Below, one piece after another: positions 33,706 to 42,580 of a stretch of 64,000 nt of DNA. The stretch spans positions 6,387,001-6,451,000 of the forward strand of contig NZ_CP054919.1 of the NCBI RefSeq assembly GCF_013364235.1, written 5' to 3'. Every line of letters begins with the position of its first letter. The stretch's first letter is position 1. The notes under the pieces are model-generated. The model searched no databases. It saw only the letters and a program-made list of their open reading frames with translations, and was not told where the DNA came from. Source of the DNA: Kitasatospora sp. NA04385. Lineage in GTDB: Bacteria > Actinomycetota > Actinomycetes > Streptomycetales > Streptomycetaceae. A program made the translations under genes and the position numbers.

Positions 33706-33897
33706 GTGAAGCTGGAAGCGTTGTTGAGCTCATGCGACGAGGGCGACTGTCCTACGCTCTACCGCACCGACAGGGGCACGCTGGTCGTGCAGGGTGAGTG
33801 GATCACCGACCACGGCCGCGAGATTCCCGAGCATGAAACCATGGTGGAGATTCCTGTGGAACTGATCCGGAAGGCGGTCCGCGATGGGCTCGTCTAA
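33706..33897 (+). CDS. Small Cys-pair protein, cassette copy B
   Basis: 63 residues beginning MKLEALLSSCDEGDCPTLY, with LVVQGEWITDHG and a C-terminal helix PVELIRKAVRDGL. It is the copy-B paralogue of the 68-residue protein at 32120. GTG 33706 follows GAGGGGCGACT. Its end overlaps the DUF6879 start by 14 bases, as in copy A. Confidence 0.8.
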   Translation: MKLEALLSSCDEGDCPTLYRTDRGTLVVQGEWITDHGREIPEHETMVEIPVELIRKAVRDGLV

Positions 33898-34408
33898 GAA
33901 CCTCGGCGACATGTTCTCCGAGTTCAGGCGTGAGGCGTTCCGGCTGGAGACCCTGGGCGACTACAGCCGGTCCGGGGGAGTGGAGGCTTACCACGCGTTC
34001 CTGGCGGGCGAGGAGCAGCCCGAGGAGTTCAGGAACTCCTCCTGGGTCACCACGGTCGGAGACGCCGTGCGCTCCGGCAGGAGGATGTACCGGGTGCACG
34101 TGCTGTCGCGGCCGCTGACCGACTACCTGCGTTTCGAACTGTCGTGGGGATACCGCCGCAACATGGCGGCCGGGGAGGAGTTCTTCATCCTCGACACCAC
34201 CGGACGGGAGAACCCGCTCCAGGGCGTCCCCGACTTCTGGCTCTTCGACGGCGAGGACGTCGCGGTCATGAGCTACGACGGCGCCGGCGGGTACCTGGGC
34301 GCCGACTTCCCCGGGGGAGACCGCATCGCGGAGTTCGAGACCTACCGGGACGCGGCGCTCGCGCACGCCGTGCCGTTCACCGATTGGTGGGCCGAGTTCG
34401 GCGAGTGA
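33884..34408 (+). CDS. DUF6879 protein, cassette copy B
   Basis: 174 residues: FRREAFRLETLGDYSRSGG, AFLAGEEQPEEF, RMYRVHVLSRPLTDYLRFEL, GEEFFILDTTGRENPLQG, DFWLFDGEDVAVMSYDG, AHAVPFTDWW. Colinear with copy A and similarly overlapped at both ends. It keeps the more typical DFWLFD motif, where copy A has DFWAFD. Confidence 0.87.
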   Translation: MGSSKNLGDMFSEFRREAFRLETLGDYSRSGGVEAYHAFLAGEEQPEEFRNSSWVTTVGDAVRSGRRMYRVHVLSRPLTDYLRFELSWGYRRNMAAGEEFFILDTTGRENPLQGVPDFWLFDGEDVAVMSYDGAGGYLGADFPGGDRIAEFETYRDAALAHAVPFTDWWAEFGE

Positions 34409-35235
34409 ACAGGTCGGAGTTGGGCCCGGCGTTGCGGACACTGCGGGAGGCTTCCGGCAAGGAGGCCAAGACGGTGGCCCGCGGCGCCGTCATGTCCACC
34501 AGCAAGCTGAGCAAGATCGAGAACGGGCGGGCGGCGGTGTCCGTCGCCGACGTGGACCGCATCCTCACCGCGATCGGGGTGTCGGAGGCGGTGAAGGCCG
34601 AGTACATGGCCGCCGCCCGCGCGGAGGCGACCGAGGCGACGGCGTGGCGGCTGTACCGGAGGCTGGGGTACCACCGCAAGCAGCGGCAGATCAAGGCGAT
34701 GGACAGCAGCACGACGCTGCTGCGGATCTTCCAGACGTCCCTGGTTCCCGGACTCCTGCAGACCCCCGAGTTCGCACGGGCGGTGTTCGCCAGAAAGGAC
34801 CTCGGCGAGGAGCAGTTGTCCCGTGCCGTCAGCGGCCGCCTCGACCGGCAGGGCATCCTCCACGACCCGGCCAAGACGCTGCAGTTCGTGATCCTCGAAT
34901 CCGTTCTCCGGTGGGGGCTGGTGTCGGCCCCGGCGATGGTCGAGCAATTGGACCGGATCGTTTCCGTTTCCCGGCTCCCCGCCGTCGACGTGCGGGTGAT
35001 GCCGCTCGTGGGTTTCCGCGAGGACGTGCCCGGCCACTCGTTCGTCGTTCGGGACGACAGGCTGGTGACCGTGGAAACCGTCCACGCGGAACTGGTGGTG
35101 ACCGATCCCCGGGACGTCGATCTCTACGTGCGGAAGTTCGAGAAGTTCTCGTCCGCCGCTCTGGCCGGGGAGGACATGCGCGTTCTGGTCGAGGGCATTC
35201 GGGACGAGTTCTTGCGGGAACGGGAAACCGGCTAG
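34405..35235 (+). CDS. XRE-DUF5753 regulator, cassette copy B
   Basis: 276 residues, the same length as copy A. HTH: LREASGKEAKTVARGAVMS, SKLSKIENGRAAVS; DUF5753: RIFQTSLVPGLLQTPEFARA, LDRQGILHDPAKTLQFVILE, VDVRVMPLVGFREDVPGHSF. GTGA overlap with the DUF6879 gene. Lies directly upstream of the peptide/methyltransferase pair (81-bp gap) and is the best candidate for its regulator. Confidence 0.9.
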   Translation: MNRSELGPALRTLREASGKEAKTVARGAVMSTSKLSKIENGRAAVSVADVDRILTAIGVSEAVKAEYMAAARAEATEATAWRLYRRLGYHRKQRQIKAMDSSTTLLRIFQTSLVPGLLQTPEFARAVFARKDLGEEQLSRAVSGRLDRQGILHDPAKTLQFVILESVLRWGLVSAPAMVEQLDRIVSVSRLPAVDVRVMPLVGFREDVPGHSFVVRDDRLVTVETVHAELVVTDPRDVDLYVRKFEKFSSAALAGEDMRVLVEGIRDEFLRERETG

Positions 35236-35250
35236 AGCGCCTTTCCGGTC
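35185..35250 (+). repeat. 66-bp perfect direct repeat, copy 2
   Basis: Identical to 33608-33673 and in the same place relative to its gene (3' end of the regulator). The distance between copies is 1577 bp, one cassette. Confidence 0.95.
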
Positions 35251-35316
35251 GGCCCTACCGTGAAATCCGGCGGCCCGTCCGGTCGCCGGTTCCGCCGATG
35301 CAGGGAGGTTGTTTTG

Positions 35317-35436
35317 ATGCTCGACGCCGATGGTGGACACGGGGGAAGCCCCGCGCCGATCCAGCCGCCGCCGCCTCCGGCCCCGCCGTCGCCGGACGGC
35401 AGCGCGCCGCCCGGGAACGGGGGGCGCCGCAAGTGA
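35317..35436 (+). CDS. 39-residue Pro/Gly-rich peptide, candidate RiPP precursor
   Basis: ATG 35317 is preceded by GGGAGG with an 8-base spacer, and the stop overlaps the methyltransferase GTG (GTGA), so it is almost certainly translated. The peptide has two Asp-Gly sites (D5-G6, D27-G28), one Asn-Gly site (N34-G35), a run of five prolines (P17-P21) and an RRK end. Asp-Gly and Asn-Gly are the sites where aspartimide forms most easily, and the coupled gene encodes a PIMT-type methyltransferase. Inference: substrate of that enzyme, in the manner of imiditides. Confidence 0.7.
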   Translation: MLDADGGHGGSPAPIQPPPPPAPPSPDGSAPPGNGGRRK

Positions 35437-36623
35437 CCGGCGTCCTCCGTGGGGAGGGGGCGGGCCGTCCCGGCTTCGGGCCGGGGCGGGGCCTGCTCCC
35501 GGCCGGGCGGCTCTCCCCGGACTGGGCCCGGACGTTCGACGCCGTGCCGCGTGCGCTGTTCACGCCGCCGCGGGTCTGGTCGCACGACATGGCCACCGGG
35601 GGCAGCGTGCTGGTGGACCGGGAGGCCGACCCGGGGGCCTGGCGGGCCGCGACGGAGGCCGACGTCCCGTTGGTGACGCAGTGGGACGACGGGGCGCACG
35701 ACGGGCCCGGGCCGGGGGCGGTGCCGACCAGCAGTCTCAGCATGCCGAGCGTGGTCGCGTCGATGCTCCGCGACCTCGACGTGCGGCCGGGCCTGCGGGT
35801 GCTCGACGTCGGAACGGGCTGCGGCTGGAACGCCGGGCTGCTGGCCCACCGGCTCGGGCCGGGGCGGGTGGTCAGCGTCGAATGGGACCGGAGCGTGTCG
35901 GCGGTGGCGGTCGCCCACCTGCAACGCGCCGGTCTGGAAGTCGAGTTGGTGGTGGGGGACGGTCAACTCGGCCGACCGGGCGGCAAACCGTTCGACCGGG
36001 TCGTCGTGACGTACGGCGTCCGGGAGATCGCACCGGCGTGGCTCGCGCAGTCCCGGCCGGGCGGTGTGGTCCTCGCGCCCTGGGGGACGGACTTCAGCCC
36101 GCTGGACGCCGTGGTCAGGCTGGAGGTGCGGCCCGACGGCACGGCCCACGGGCGGTTCACCGGGCTGGTGGAGTTCATGAAGGCGCGGAACCAGCGCCTC
36201 GTGTTCCCCGAACACGCCGCGTACGTACCGGAGTTCCCCGGCTCCGCCGACACCCGGCACCGGACGGCGCTCGGCGCGGACGCCCTCGGCGACCGCTGGG
36301 CCGGGCAGCGGTTCGTCGTCGGGCTGGCGGTGCCGGACGTGACGCACCTGGTGCACCGGCAGGAGGACGGCACCGTGGTGGTGTGGTGCTACGGGCTGTC
36401 CGACCGGTCCTGGGCGGCGGTGGTGTGGCGCGACGAGGGGACGCCGGAGGCCACCGTGTACCAGGCCGGGCCGCGGCGGCTGTGGGAGTCGGTGGAACGC
36501 GCCCTCGCCTGGTGGCGGGACCGGGGCCGGCCGGAGCCGACCAGGTTCGGGCTCACGGCCGGACCGGGCGGCGCGGTGCCGTGGTTGGACTCCCCGGCGT
36601 GCCCCGTCCCGCAGTACCGCTGA
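35433..36623 (+). CDS. Stand-alone PIMT-like O-methyltransferase with C-terminal extension
   Basis: 396 residues. The N-terminal region (WARTFDAVPRALFTPPRVW, then VPLVTQWDDG and SSLSMPSVVASML) and motif I (LRVLDVGTGCGWNAGLLAHR) match protein-isoaspartate methyltransferases of the type found in RiPP clusters rather than the roughly 210-residue repair enzyme. A C-terminal domain of about 150 residues (RFVVGLAVPDVTHLVHRQ, VYQAGPRRLWESVERALAWW) is typical of these RiPP-linked enzymes. It methylates Asp side chains, leading to aspartimide. No lanthipeptide, lasso or ATP-grasp enzyme is adjacent. GTG 35433 overlaps the peptide stop. Confidence 0.85.
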   Translation: MTGVLRGEGAGRPGFGPGRGLLPAGRLSPDWARTFDAVPRALFTPPRVWSHDMATGGSVLVDREADPGAWRAATEADVPLVTQWDDGAHDGPGPGAVPTSSLSMPSVVASMLRDLDVRPGLRVLDVGTGCGWNAGLLAHRLGPGRVVSVEWDRSVSAVAVAHLQRAGLEVELVVGDGQLGRPGGKPFDRVVVTYGVREIAPAWLAQSRPGGVVLAPWGTDFSPLDAVVRLEVRPDGTAHGRFTGLVEFMKARNQRLVFPEHAAYVPEFPGSADTRHRTALGADALGDRWAGQRFVVGLAVPDVTHLVHRQEDGTVVVWCYGLSDRSWAAVVWRDEGTPEATVYQAGPRRLWESVERALAWWRDRGRPEPTRFGLTAGPGGAVPWLDSPACPVPQYR

Positions 36624-36960
36624 CCCGGAGCGGGGGCCGGGCCGACGGTCGACCGGGGCGGGCCGGCCGGGTCGGGGGTCAGGCCGACGGCCGGGCGGGG
36701 CGGGCCGGGCGGGGCGGCCGCCGAGCCCGCCGTCGCACCGTCGCACCGTCGCCTGGGCCGCCTGCACCCGCACCACCACGGCCCTGCACACTGGGTGGCC
36801 GGGCCGCCCGGCGGCCGTCGCGGGCTGGGCGGCCACCCCGCCGACGGGAACGGCGAGTTCGGCCCGCAGCAGGGCGAACTTGACGCACCCGGCGCCCGGG
36901 GCGCACCGGCGGCCTTACTGTGGGCCTGTCGTGTGATGCCGGGCGGTGGGGAGCAGCGGA
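36624..36960. other. 337-bp GC-rich gap
   Basis: Holds simple GC-rich sequence with GGGCCGACGG-type and TCGCACCGTCGCACCGTCGC repeats. I see no gene. The first part may contain the terminator of the methyltransferase transcript and the last 60 bases the promoter of the next gene. Confidence 0.4.
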
Positions 36961-37311
36961 GTGCGTGCAGCAAGTGCAGGGCCCGGCGGGGAGCCGGAGG
37001 CGCGGGCCGAGGAACCGGCGACGCCGGCCGACCCGCGCACGGAGGCGGAGTTGCGGGCGGCCCGGGAGCGGGCGGGCGTCCTGGCCGGCGAACTGCAGGC
37101 CCTGCTCGGCGACCGCCCCTCGACGGTCTGGACCGCCGGTGGCGCGGTCCGGGTCTCCGTACGGATGCGCGGACCGCACGGCACGGACCTCGCGATGTCC
37201 GTCCTGGCGATCCTGGCCCGCGCCGACCGGTACGGACACCGGAAGGGCCTGGGCCGGGAGCAGTTGTGGCTGGAGATCGGCGGAGTGCCCACCGAGGCCC
37301 ACGAGTGGTGA
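36961..37311 (+). CDS. Hypothetical protein, 116 residues
   Basis: I do not recognise the family. An Ala/Glu/Pro-rich N-terminus precedes a helix (TEAELRAARERAGVLAGELQ), then a compact region with TVWTAGGAVRVSVRMRG and a late helix (LAMSVLAILARADRYGHR). GTG 36961 is chosen because GGGGAG lies seven bases upstream; GTG 36946 is an alternative. Apparently monocistronic. Confidence 0.6.
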   Translation: MRAASAGPGGEPEARAEEPATPADPRTEAELRAARERAGVLAGELQALLGDRPSTVWTAGGAVRVSVRMRGPHGTDLAMSVLAILARADRYGHRKGLGREQLWLEIGGVPTEAHEW

Positions 37312-37514
37312 CGGCTCCTCCCGGCCGGTGACCCGGCGCCCGCCTGCGGGGCCGGAGCCCGAACCGGAATCGGAACCGGAATCGGAAGCGGGGACGAGGC
37401 TTGAACCGGAGCCGGAGGTTCGGCCCCGGGCACCCGCCCTCGGTCGGACGTCCGGCCCCGGGCACCTGCCCTCGGTCGGACGTCCGGCTTCCGGCGCGGC
37501 CACCGCTCTCCGCC

Positions 37515-37639
37515 TTCGGTCCGGTGCCTGCTTTCGGTCCGGTGCCTGCTTTCGGTCCGGTGCCTGCTTTCGGCCCGGGCCTGCTCTCGGTCCGGTGCCT
37601 GCTTTCGGTCCGGTGCCTGCTCTCGGCCCGGCTCCCGCC
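37515..37639. repeat. Seven 18-bp tandem repeats
   Basis: Unit TTCGGTCCGGTGCCTGCT at 37515, 37533, 37551, 37569 (17 bp, one base lost), 37586, 37604 and 37622 (decayed). It lies in a 376-bp gap (37312-37687) whose first half is made of CCGGAATCGGAA-like repeats. No gene is supported in this gap. Confidence 0.9.
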
Positions 37640-37687
37640 CCCGCCCGCTTCCCGCCTCCGGCCCGGCGCCCGCCTTCTGGCCGCCGT

Positions 37688-38665
37688 TCAGGTCAGGGTG
37701 CCCAGCTTGTCGGGGTTGGAGACCGCGTGGATGCCGGTGATCAGGTCGCCCTCCGGGGCCAGGTCCAGGACCAGTACCGCGAACGGGCGGCCGAAGGCGG
37801 AGAAGGCCACGGCGGGTGCGCCGTTGACGGTGCGCCAGGAGGTCTCCAGGCCGCGGCCGGTCTTCGGGGCCAGGGCCACCAGCAGGCGGGCCACCTTGGC
37901 GCGGCCGGTGAGCGGCCGTCGTCCGCCGGGGGCCTTGCCGCCGCCGTCGCCGACCAGGGTCACGTCCGGGGCGAGCAGTTCCAGCAGGGCCGCCAGGTCG
38001 CCGCCCAGGGCGGCGGCGAGGAAGCGTTCCGTCACCTGCCGCCGCACGCCCGGCTCCGGTTCGTAGCGCGGCCGCCGGGCCCGTACGTGTTCGCGGGCCC
38101 GCTTCACCAACTGCCGCACCGCCGCCGGGTTGCGGCCGAGGATCGTGGCGATCTCCGCCCCGCTGTACCCGAACACCTCGTGCAGCACGAACGCCGAGCG
38201 CTCCAGCGGCGACAGCGTCTCCAGCACCACCAGCAGCGCCAGCGACACCGCCTCGGCCCGCTCGGCGGCCAGCGCCGCGTCCCCCGCCGTGTCGTCCGCC
38301 CCGGCCGCCGGGCCCACCAGCGGCTCCGGCAGCCACGGCCCGACGTACGTCTCGCGCCGCCGGGCCGCCGCCGCCCGCTGGGCCAGCGCCCGGTTCACCG
38401 CGATCCGCACCAGGTACGCCTTCGGGTGCTCGATCTCCCCGGCCGCCGGGTCGGCGGTCCGCGCGGCCCAGGCCAGCCAGGTGTCCTGCAGCACGTCCTC
38501 GGTGTCGGCGACGCTGCCGAGCAGGTCGTAGACCAGCGCGAACAGCAGCTCCCGGTGCTCCGCGTACGCCCGGGTGGCCCGTTCCCCCGCCGTCCCCCCG
38601 CCGACCTCCGCCCCGCCGACCTCCGCCCCGGCGCCCGCCGCCGTGCCCGCGCTCTCCCCGTCCAT
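37688..38665 (-). CDS. ECF sigma factor, ECF41/SigJ-like with SnoaL-type C-terminal domain
   Basis: 325 residues. Region 2 (HRELLFALVYDLLGSVADTEDVLQDTWLAW, in part) and region 4 (LETLSPLERSAFVLHEVF, GYSGAEIATILGRNPAAVRQ) are intact. The C-terminal about 110 residues form a SnoaL/NTF2-like domain with DGGGKAPGG, the feature of ECF41, where this domain regulates the sigma core instead of a separate anti-sigma factor. ATG 38665 follows GAGGGG. The promoter target usually lies at its own operon; none could be fixed here. Confidence 0.88.
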   Translation of the reverse strand: MDGESAGTAAGAGAEVGGAEVGGGTAGERATRAYAEHRELLFALVYDLLGSVADTEDVLQDTWLAWAARTADPAAGEIEHPKAYLVRIAVNRALAQRAAAARRRETYVGPWLPEPLVGPAAGADDTAGDAALAAERAEAVSLALLVVLETLSPLERSAFVLHEVFGYSGAEIATILGRNPAAVRQLVKRAREHVRARRPRYEPEPGVRRQVTERFLAAALGGDLAALLELLAPDVTLVGDGGGKAPGGRRPLTGRAKVARLLVALAPKTGRGLETSWRTVNGAPAVAFSAFGRPFAVLVLDLAPEGDLITGIHAVSNPDKLGTLT

Positions 38666-38931
38666 CGTGCACCCCTCGTCAGCCGTCCGCGTCCGCACCA
38701 GGGAACCGGACGATCCGCCCGAACGGTGCCGGACCGCACCCGGTGTGATCCGGATCATGCTCCCGTCCGGACCGGCCCACACGTACCCGAACGGTTGTCC
38801 GCGCACCTCAAGTAGGCTGTGCGCGGCCGGAAGTGACGGTGCCACGACGAGCCCGGGGCCCGCCCCGGGGTCCGCCCGTGCGCCCGCCGCGGGGGGCGGC
38901 CGACGGGGACGGACACGAAGGACAGGCACAA

Positions 38932-41294
38932 GTGGACAGCGACAACCGCGGCGGCGCGCGACTCCAGGACCGGCCCGAGAAGCGGCCGGAGAAGCGGCCG
39001 GAGAACCGGGCGGCGGACCGGACGGGGGAGGCCCGGGCGTCGGCCGCCTGGCAGTACCTGCTGGACGACGGCCTCGACCCGGCCGGACGGATCCCGGTGC
39101 ACGCCGTGCGCGGCAGCGTCCCGCCCGGCGGCACCGGCGGCACCGGCGGCACCGGCGGCACCGGCGGTTACCGCCCCAACCCGCGCCACGGCCGCCCGCT
39201 GCCCCGGCCCGTGCCCGCCGACGCGTCCGCCGACGGTCCCGCCCCGGCGCTGCCCCGCTCGGCGCCGGTCGCCGCCCCGCCGGGCGCGCCCTGCTCTCCT
39301 GGCTGGAGGACGGCCGCGCCCCCCGGCTGTGCCGGATCACCGGCTCCTCCGGCAGCGGCCGCACCCACCTGCTGACCTGGCTCGCCGCCGCCTGCCCGCC
39401 CGACCACCCGCGCCCGGGCCGCCGCGTCCACGCCCTGCTGGACGCCGAGGGGCTGACGGTCCGTTCGGCCACCGCCCGGCTCGCCGACCTGCTCGGCCTC
39501 ACCGCGGGCGAACCCGCCGACCTGCTCGAAGCGCTCCAGGACGGCACCCCCCGCACCATCGTGGTCACCGACCTCGACCGGGCCGGCGGCCCCCGGCTGC
39601 CCGACCTGCCCGAACGCGTCGCCCGCGAGCTCCTCGTCCCGCTGCTGTCGGTGCCCTGGCTGCTGCTGGTCGTCGAAGCCGCCCCCGGCCCCGCCGCCGA
39701 CGCGCTCGGCGCCGCCGCCCCCACCGGCGCCGTCCTCGACCTCGACCAGCCGCAGTGGACCGACCCCGCCAAGTACGCCGACTGGTGCGCCGGGCTGCCC
39801 GGCCACCCCGTCGACCCGGCCGCCACCCACCCCAGCCCCGGCCTCGCCCAGCTCGCCGCCCGCACCCCCGGCGCCGCCCCCGACCCGGCCCTGCCGCCCG
39901 CCGCCCGCGCCGCCGCGCTCGCCGAGACCTGGTGGACGGCCGTCCCCGCCGCCGAACGCGCCGCCCTCGCCGCCCTGGCCGGTGCCGAGGGCCCGCTCAG
40001 CACCGCGCTCTGGGCCACCCTCCCCGGCGCCGACGCCCGCACGGTCGCCGCCGCCGCCGACCTGCTGCCCCCGCCCCCGATGGCCGACCGCTGGCGGCTG
40101 CGCCCCCAGCAGCTCGCCGACCTGGTCACCGCCGGCAGCCCGCCCGTCGACCACGCCGCCGTGATGTGGGAGGTGGCCGCCGGCATACCCGCCCGCCCCG
40201 ACGGCGGCCCCGACCTCGCCGCCAGCGACCCCGAACGGCTCGCCCTGCTGGTCCGGCACGCCTCCGCCGGTGACCCCGGCACCCCGATGCTCGGCGAGAT
40301 CGACCTGCTGCTGCACGCCGAACCCGCCACCGTCACCGCCGCGTTCCAGCTCGCCGAGGACACCGGCGCGCCGCCCACCCCGCTCGCCGAGGCCTGGCGC
40401 CGCGCCGCCCCCGACCGGGCCGCCACCGCCCGCCCCGCCGACCGGGCCGCCGTCCTGCACGCCCACCTCACCGGCCGCCACGACGAGGCCGCCGCGCACT
40501 GCGCCGAACTCGCCCGGCGGACCGACACCCGCTGGCGCGCCGTCTGGCAGCACCTCCCCGCCACCGGCCCGTGCGCCGCCACCCTCGGCCTCGGCCCGTC
40601 GGCCGGCCGCCTGCTGCTCCTCGACGGCACCGGCCTGCACCTCGCCGACCCCGCCACCGGCCGCCTCCTCGACGCCCCCGAACCGCTCGCCGAACCCCAC
40701 CCGCGCGCCCTCACCGGCACCCCGTTCGGCGGCGCCCTGCTGCTCGACGCCTCCGGCACGCTGCGCCCGCTCACCGTGCGCGGCGCGCCGGGCCTCCCCG
40801 ACGGCGGCCCGGCCGCCCCGGACCCGTGCACCGCCGTCGCCGCCCACGAGGACGCCGTGGTGTTCGGCCGCCCCGACGGCCTGACCACCTGCCACGAGGT
40901 CTCCACCGGCACCACCCACCGGCCCGAACACCCCCTGCACGAGGGCCCGGTCACCGCCCTGGACGTGTCCCCCGCCGACGGCGGCGCCCTGGTCGCCAGC
41001 GGCGGCGAGGACGGCCGGGTGTGGACCTGGATGCCCGGCCGCCCCCCGCTGCCCGCCCCCGTCGACCAGCGCCCCCACCCGGTCACCGCCGTCGCCCTCG
41101 GCAGCACCCCCGCCGGACTGCTGCTCGCCGCCGCCTGGTCCGACGGCCTGCTCCGGCTGCGCCGCTGGGGCGAACGCCACCGCGGCGCCGACCTCCGCCT
41201 CGGCGCGGCCGTCCGCACCCTCACCGTCACCCCCGACGGCCTGGTCATCGCCGCCCTGCCCCACTCGGTGCTCGCCCTCACCCTGCTCGGCTGA
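38932..41294 (+). pseudogene. P-loop ATPase with WD40-like C-terminus, frame-disrupted near 39270
   Basis: GTG 38932 (with AAGGA upstream) opens a frame with charged RPEKRPEKRPEN repeats, AWQYLLDDGLDPAGRIPVHA and a GGT repeat from a 9-bp tandem block. Without a shift this frame stops at 39375. The ATPase continues in another frame from about 39285: LLSWLEDGRAPRLCRITG, Walker A GSSGSGRTHL, IVVTDLDRAG, a long helical middle and WD40-like strands (GPVTALDVSPADGGALVASG, VWTWMPG). No start codon with a ribosome binding site opens the second frame, so one gene of roughly 785 codons with a single-base shift between about 39240 and 39292 is the simplest reading. Either a real mutation or a sequencing error. 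Confidence 0.7.
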
Positions 41295-41608
41295 ACACCC
41301 CGGCGAAGAGCGGACGTTCGCACGAATGCCGCCCCCGGAAGAGATCCGCCGCTCCGGCCGTACCCGGCGCCCGGGGTGTGTCCGGGGCGCGTCCGGGGCT
41401 TTCGGCGGCGTGTGTTGAAAGTTGACGGCTTTGCCGGGAACTTCAACGAAAGACCGGGTGATTCACCATTTCCGGTTGGTTCCTGATCGAGTTTGACCAG
41501 CGGAAGGACATTGGGCGTCAACGAAGCCGCCGCTCCTTCTCCCTCAACGGATGAATCCTCCTGTGAACCGTCAATCGCGAACCAAGCCCGACCGGAAACG
41601 AGGAATCG
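41295..41608. promoter_or_regulatory. 314-bp gap with near-perfect inverted repeat
   Basis: Contains GTTGAAAGTT (41414-41423) and AACTTCAAC (41439-41447), an inverted repeat with one bulged base, within locally AT-richer sequence followed by TTGACC (about 41495). It probably holds the promoter and an operator for the small-protein/thioesterase pair. No gene seen. Confidence 0.5.
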
Positions 41609-41866
41609 ATGTCTGAACACCGTGACGGGGTCGACCACGTGGAGAAGGAGTGCGCAGCCCTCGCCGGGCTCCCCGCCGCCGAGCGGCTGGCCGAACTGGA
41701 GAAGCTCTGCCGCCGCACCGAGCGGGCGCTCGGCCAAGCCGTCCTCGACACCGCCGCCGAGGTCTACGAGCAGGGCCACGACACCGCGCTGCACCGCTCC
41801 CCGTACGCCTACGGATACCTGCGCCGCAGCCTCGGCTTCCGCGCCGAACACCGAACGGACGGCTGA
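41609..41866 (+). CDS. Hypothetical helical protein, 85 residues
   Basis: Not recognised. Mostly helical and charged (VEKECAALAGLPAAERLAEL, RTERALGQAVLDTAAEVYEQ), ending SPYAYGYLRRSLGFRAEHR. GAGGAATCG precedes the ATG. Three bases separate it from the thioesterase start, so the two are a transcription and probably translation unit. Confidence 0.72.
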   Translation: MSEHRDGVDHVEKECAALAGLPAAERLAELEKLCRRTERALGQAVLDTAAEVYEQGHDTALHRSPYAYGYLRRSLGFRAEHRTDG

Positions 41867-41869
41867 CCG

Positions 41870-42388
41870 TTGTACACCTACATGTGCCGCACCCGATGGG
41901 GCGACATGGACGCCTTCGGGCACGTCAACAACCTCAAGGTGCTCCAGTACGTGCAGGAGGCCGTCTACTGCCTGCTGTACGACGACACCGAGGGGCAGGA
42001 CCTGTTCGAGGACGGGTTCATGATCGCCCGTCACGAGATCGACTACCGCTCCCCGCTCTACCACTGCCCCACCCCGCTGCCCGTGCAGATCTGGGTGGAA
42101 CGCCTCGGCCGGTCCTCGATCAGCACCACCTGTGAGGCCCGCCGGCGCGGGCAGATGGTGTTCCAGGCCAGGACGGTCACCGTGCCGACCGACGCCGCGA
42201 CCCGGCGCAGCCGCCCGCTGCGCGAGGCCGAACGCCACCACCTCAACCGCTACCGGGTCCGCCCCGCCGCCCCCGTCGCGCCCGTCGGCCGCGTCCCCGT
42301 GCCCTCCACCGGCCGGCTCCGGGTCTCCGCCCCCGGCCTCGGCGAGCGCGAACGCGGACGGGAGCGGGAGCGGGAGCGCGTCTGCTGA
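41870..42388 (+). CDS. Acyl-CoA thioesterase, hotdog fold (4HBT/YbgC-like)
   Basis: 172 residues from a TTG start. The family signature RWGDMDAFGHVNN with the catalytic Asp appears near residue 9, followed by YLxY-type helix sequence VLQYVQEAVYCLLY and the strands IARHEIDYRSPLY and PVQIWVERLGRSSI. It hydrolyses acyl-CoA thioesters in the cytoplasm. The core ends near residue 125; the tail carries short RERERGRERE repeats, another slippage-type extension. Confidence 0.85.
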   Translation: MYTYMCRTRWGDMDAFGHVNNLKVLQYVQEAVYCLLYDDTEGQDLFEDGFMIARHEIDYRSPLYHCPTPLPVQIWVERLGRSSISTTCEARRRGQMVFQARTVTVPTDAATRRSRPLREAERHHLNRYRVRPAAPVAPVGRVPVPSTGRLRVSAPGLGERERGRERERERVC

Positions 42389-42580
42389 ACCGGCCCGCCG
42401 GACGGGACGGATCGGATGAACGGGACGGGCGGGACGGACGGGACGGACGGACGGGAGCGCTGAGCACGCGTCCCGGGCGCTCCACGGGAACGCCCTCCCC
42501 GCCCCGGGGAGAACCACCGCCGGCCCCGGCCCGGGTACCCCACCCGGCCCCGGGGCCGGCCCCGTTCCCGCCCGGGCCCG

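Noticed and set aside
33608..35250. Integrative element att sites
   Set aside because: No integrase, excisionase or tRNA gene is nearby; the direct repeats bound only a small cassette, so I kept it as a recombination or gene-conversion signal.
37688..42517. Very long minus-strand open frame of about 1600 codons
   Set aside because: Only its last about 325 codons (sigma factor) have family patterns and a start with ribosome binding site; the rest is antisense to the ATPase and thioesterase genes and Arg/Ser/Ala-rich as GC shadows are.
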